Part shown: piece after piece, positions 61,289 to 64,000 of the stretch | Numbering within the stretch: the stretch's first letter is position 1 | Layout of the letters: every line of letters begins with the position of its first letter | NCBI RefSeq assembly: GCF_003254525.1 | Contig: NZ_QFYS01000002.1 | Location: 682,001-746,000, forward strand | Direction: 5' to 3' | Source: Phenylobacterium kunshanense | Lineage (GTDB): Bacteria > Pseudomonadota > Alphaproteobacteria > Caulobacterales > Caulobacteraceae | DNA: 64,000 bases | Position numbers and translations under genes: made by a program | The notes under the pieces: generated by a model | The model's database searches: none | What the model was told of the DNA's origin: nothing | What the model saw: the letters and a program-made list of their open reading frames with translations, nothing else

Positions 61289-62331
61289 TCCGCACGCTGC
61301 TTCCGCTGGCCCTCGCCCTCATGGGCGCCGGCGGCTGCGGCCATCTTCCGCCGAGCCTGAGCCTGGATCGGCGGGCCCCCGAGACGCCCGCGGCCACGGC
61401 GACACAGCCGGCCGTCCTTGCGGAGGCTCCGGAGCTCGCGGAGGACCCACGCGGAGAGACGCCCACCACCCGGCGAACCTTCGCGGTCATGGCGCCGATC
61501 CCCAATCCCCCAGATCTCGGGAACCAGGCGAGGCCTGGGGTACGACCGGACCAGTCCGTATCGCCGCCGGACGCCGGTCCCGAGGCGATCGCCGCCGCCA
61601 ACCGCCGCGCCCGGACGCACTCGCAGGCCGACGGCTTCCTGGGCGGGGTGCAGGTGTTCGCCTACGACCCGTCCCGCATCTACGAGGTCTGGACCGCACC
61701 GCTGCGGGTGACGGTGCTGACCCTGCCGTCTGGCGAGGGCGTCACCGCCGTCGCGGCCGGCGACACGGTGCGCTGGCAGATTGGCGAAACCCAGTCCGGC
61801 GACGGCGCGGACCGCCGGGCGCATGTTCTGGTCAAGCCGCTGGAGACGGGACTCGAGACCAACCTGGTGCTCACCACCAGCCGCGGCGTCTATCTCGTCC
61901 AGCTGCGTAGCGGCGGGCCGCAGGCCTTCAACGCCGCCGTGGCCTGGGACGTCTCGGCCGCCCTGCCGCGTCCCCTGCCGGGGCCGGAGGCGGCCGGGCT
62001 CTCGCCCGCCCAGCCCGTCGCCGCGTCGGAGGGGCCGCTCGACGCCCGCTATGCTGTGTCGCCACGGGGACGGCGGTCGCCGCCCTGGACGCCCACGGCG
62101 GTGATGACCGACGGCGTGCGCACGTATCTCGCGCTGCCTCCCGGCGCCGCCGCCCGCGAGAGCCCGGCGCTGTTCGCGGTGGACCCGGCCGGCCACGCCC
62201 AGATGGTCAACTACCGCCAGCGGAACGGCCTGCTTGTGGTGGATCGGGTGCTCGAGCGGGCGGAGCTGCGGCTCGGCGGGCGCAAGGGCCAGGTGGTGCG
62301 GATCCGCCGGCAAGGGGAGGGCGCGCCGTGA
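61267..62331 (+). CDS. trbG: TrbG, VirB9-like outer-membrane-complex protein
   Basis: A 354-residue lipoprotein (signal MDPRRRLIRTLLPLALALMG with lipobox GAGGC) that forms part of the core complex. Family-typical parts are YDPSRIYEVWTAPLRVTVLTL (start of the VirB9 domain) and the C-terminal domain with GVRTYLALPPGAAARESPAL..VNYRQRNGLLVVDRVLERAELRLG. It overlaps both trbF and trbI. Confidence 0.92.
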   Translation: MDPRRRLIRTLLPLALALMGAGGCGHLPPSLSLDRRAPETPAATATQPAVLAEAPELAEDPRGETPTTRRTFAVMAPIPNPPDLGNQARPGVRPDQSVSPPDAGPEAIAAANRRARTHSQADGFLGGVQVFAYDPSRIYEVWTAPLRVTVLTLPSGEGVTAVAAGDTVRWQIGETQSGDGADRRAHVLVKPLETGLETNLVLTTSRGVYLVQLRSGGPQAFNAAVAWDVSAALPRPLPGPEAAGLSPAQPVAASEGPLDARYAVSPRGRRSPPWTPTAVMTDGVRTYLALPPGAAARESPALFAVDPAGHAQMVNYRQRNGLLVVDRVLERAELRLGGRKGQVVRIRRQGEGAP

Positions 62332-63452
62332 CCCGTCTCGACGCCCCGGACGCTGGGTCCCAGCCCAAGACGACGCTGCCGCCGCTCGACACCCGGGCGC
62401 CGCGGCCGCGGGTGGCGCGACTGCGCCGCAGCGTGGTGACCGCCGCGGTGCTGGCGGCGGCGGCGCTGGTGGCCGGTGCGTTGGCCTGGGCCTTCGTGGC
62501 GCAGCCGGAGCTGCGGGCCCGCGCCTTCGCGGCCCGCGCCGGCGAAGCTCCGTCGGCCGCCGTGGGCCCGGTGCGCCCGAGCGAGATCGTCACGGACGGC
62601 CCCGCCCACTACGGCGAGCTCGACCGCCTGCCGCCGCCGCGGCGGCTCGGCGCGACGCCGGCCGAGGCCGACGCGCCCGAGCCCGCGCCGAGAATCCCTC
62701 CCCCGACCGCCCGTCCTTCCGGAGCGGCTCCCGATCCTCGCCGCCAGCTCCGCGACCAGGCCCGCGCCTCGGAGCTCTTCTTTGCGGCGGTGCGAAGCGC
62801 GTCGGCCCCGCCCGCAGCCCGAGACGCCAGCGGCCCGGCGGACCGGGACGCCTACAATTCCCACGCGCTCACTGCGCCGCTCAGCCCCTTCGAGGTGAAG
62901 GCGGGCGCGGTGATCCCCGCGGTGCTGCTCACCGCCATCGACACCGCCCGGACCGGCCCTGTCGTGGCGAGCGTCAGCGAGAACGTCTTCGACACCGTCG
63001 CCGGCCGCCATCTGCTGATCCCGCAAGGCGCGCGGCTGATCGGCCGCCACGAGGGCGAGAGCCGCTACGGCGACGATCGCGTGTTCATCGCCTGGAGCCG
63101 GCTGATCCTGCCCAACGGCAAGAGCCTGCGCCTGGAGGCGCCGCCCGGCGTGGACGCGCAAGGGGCGGTCGGCGTGCCAGGCAAGGTCGACCGCCGGCTC
63201 GGCGACCTGGCGATCGCCACAGTTTTCGCGGGCGCCATCACCACCCTGGGCCAGGCCGCGCGTGATCGCGACGACCGCGCCGGCAGTTTCTGGGGCGACG
63301 CCGGCGACGCCGCCGCCCTGGAGGCGGCGCGCGTGGGCGGCCGGCTCATCGACCGCGAACTGACCGTCCGGCCCTCGATACGACTGCGGCCGGGCGAGCG
63401 CGTCCGGGTGCTGGTGACCCACGACCTCCTTCTGGAGCCCTACGGACCATGA
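62328..63452 (+). CDS. trbI: TrbI, VirB10-like core-complex protein
   Basis: A 374-residue protein spanning the envelope. A single inner-membrane helix (VVTAAVLAAAALVAGALAWA) is followed by a proline-rich periplasmic linker and the conserved VirB10 domain (FEVKAGAVIPAVLLTAIDTA, GRHLLIPQGARLIGRHEG, RVFIAWSRLILPNGKSL). The GTG start overlaps the trbG stop (GTGA) and its own stop overlaps the traF start (ATGA). Confidence 0.93.
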   Translation: MTRLDAPDAGSQPKTTLPPLDTRAPRPRVARLRRSVVTAAVLAAAALVAGALAWAFVAQPELRARAFAARAGEAPSAAVGPVRPSEIVTDGPAHYGELDRLPPPRRLGATPAEADAPEPAPRIPPPTARPSGAAPDPRRQLRDQARASELFFAAVRSASAPPAARDASGPADRDAYNSHALTAPLSPFEVKAGAVIPAVLLTAIDTARTGPVVASVSENVFDTVAGRHLLIPQGARLIGRHEGESRYGDDRVFIAWSRLILPNGKSLRLEAPPGVDAQGAVGVPGKVDRRLGDLAIATVFAGAITTLGQAARDRDDRAGSFWGDAGDAAALEAARVGGRLIDRELTVRPSIRLRPGERVRVLVTHDLLLEPYGP

Positions 63453-63940
63453 GCCGCTTCGTCCTTCACCTCGTCCTGGGCCTGGCGGGCCTGGCGAGCC
63501 TCGCCGCCGTGGGCCGCGCCGAGCCGCCGCGACTCCTGGTCAACGAGACGTCCAGCCTGCCGAGAGGGATCTATCTGCGCGCCTCCGACCCGCCCGCCCC
63601 CGGCCGCATCGTGGCGCTCCCTGCGCCCGCCGCGTCGCAGGCCTACCTCGCCCGCCTCGGTGCGACCCCGCGGGCGCGGCTGCTGAAGCGGGTTGCGGCC
63701 ACGGGCGGAACGGCCGTCTGCGTCTCGGACCGGCGGCTGACCTGGCCGCAGGGCGCCGTCCGGATCCTGCTCCGCGACCGGCAGGGCCGCCCGCTGCCGC
63801 GCTGGCGCGGGTGCCGCAGGCTCGCGCCCGGTGAACTGCTCCTGCTGGGCGACACGCCCGCCAGCTTCGACAGCCGCTACTTCGGGCCGGTGCCCGACAC
63901 CGAGATCGATGCGGTCTACGCGGAGGTGCTGACATGGTGA
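63449..63940 (+). CDS. traF: TraF, S26-family pilin maturation peptidase
   Basis: A 163-residue S26 signal-peptidase-like protease that processes and helps cyclise the TrbC pilin. The catalytic serine is in NETSSLPRGIYLR and the lysine in LLKRVAATGG; GDTPASFDSRYFGPVP is a conserved box. An N-terminal hydrophobic segment anchors it to the membrane. It overlaps trbI and the next gene. Confidence 0.92.
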   Translation: MSRFVLHLVLGLAGLASLAAVGRAEPPRLLVNETSSLPRGIYLRASDPPAPGRIVALPAPAASQAYLARLGATPRARLLKRVAATGGTAVCVSDRRLTWPQGAVRILLRDRQGRPLPRWRGCRRLAPGELLLLGDTPASFDSRYFGPVPDTEIDAVYAEVLTW

Positions 63941-64000
63941 TACGCGGAATCCTGGCCGGGGCGCTCCTGGCCGCCACCGCAAGCCCGGCCGGGGCCCAGG
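63934..64000 (+). CDS. Start of an exported protein (cut by window end)
   Basis: The first 22 codons of a gene overlapping the traF stop: MVIRGILAGALLAATASPAG then AQ, a clear signal peptide. In related elements a lytic transglycosylase often follows traF, but nothing in these codons shows that. Confidence 0.6.
   Translation, partial: MVIRGILAGALLAATASPAGAQ

Larger units (their letters stand above)
14151..64000. mobile_element. Integrative and conjugative element inserted at tRNA-Arg (right end outside window)
   Basis: The region begins at the 3' end of tRNA-Arg(ACG). It carries a relaxase, ArdC, a ParB-like and a Toprim protein, then traG, trbB-C-D-E-J-L-F-G-I and traF, which is the normal gene set of a P-type conjugative element. 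Between the backbone modules sit cargo blocks: a Fic protein, a lasso peptide cluster, an RND efflux operon and a CBASS defence system. No integrase gene and no second copy of the tRNA 3' end were seen in the window, so the element continues to the right. The left boundary is inferred from gene content, not from a demonstrated repeat pair. Confidence 0.85.

Noticed and set aside
14130..64000. Second copy of the tRNA-Arg 3' end (attR) within the window
   Set aside because: No copy of the T-arm/acceptor segment was noticed downstream by reading. A computed search would be decisive.
1..64000. CRISPR arrays and insertion sequences
   Set aside because: No regularly spaced repeats and no transposase-like protein were found on either strand.

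Overview
The window is GC-rich alphaproteobacterial DNA, most likely from the Caulobacterales (Caulobacter, Phenylobacterium or Brevundimonas type). The evidence is a GcrA-family regulator, MetX-MetW organisation, many start/stop-overlapping gene pairs, a TonB/FecIR-linked lasso peptide cluster of the kind known from these genera, and a P-type (trb) conjugation operon. Genus is an inference; no rRNA is present.

Positions 1-14,150 look like ordinary chromosome: the 3' end of a PII gene (glnB/glnK), metX-metW, a SixA-like phosphatase, a DUF952 gene, pyrD, a membrane histidine kinase, a soluble hybrid histidine kinase, a gamma-glutamyltransferase lipoprotein, a P1-family peptidase, two exported proteins of unknown function, a glycosyltransferase, and finally tRNA-Arg(ACG).

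From the 3' end of that tRNA to beyond the right edge (about 14,151-64,000) lies an integrative and conjugative element (ICE) with cargo. Backbone genes include a short relaxase, a DUF2493 protein, ArdC anti-restriction protein, a GcrA-like regulator, a ParB-like protein, a Toprim protein, and at the right end traG, a ribbon-helix-helix gene, trbB, a vapBC addiction module, trbC-D-E-J-L-F-G-I and traF. No integrase and no second att copy were seen in the window, so the right boundary is outside it.

The most interesting cargo is a complete lasso peptide system (25,026-35,534). It has a GntR regulator, a 39-residue precursor gene (25,756-25,875) with an unusually acidic predicted 17-residue core, a fused RRE-protease (B), a cyclase (C), and facing them an isopeptidase, a TonB-dependent receptor with an N-terminal signalling domain, FecR and a FecI-type sigma factor. 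Together they suggest making, importing and opening the peptide, with surface sensing of it. No dedicated ABC exporter is present.

The next cargo block has a small XRE regulator with a near-perfect palindromic operator, a LuxR-type regulator, a lipoprotein gene followed by an in-frame coding-like extension past its stop, and an RND efflux operon controlled by a TetR gene with a perfect 22-bp palindrome. The last block is a three-gene CBASS anti-phage system (CD-NTase, E2-like protein, HNH-SAVED effector) transcribed divergently from a CapH-like repressor and a CapP-like metallopeptidase, with two matching operators in the shared promoter region. A Fic protein with its own inverted repeats sits immediately next to the tRNA.
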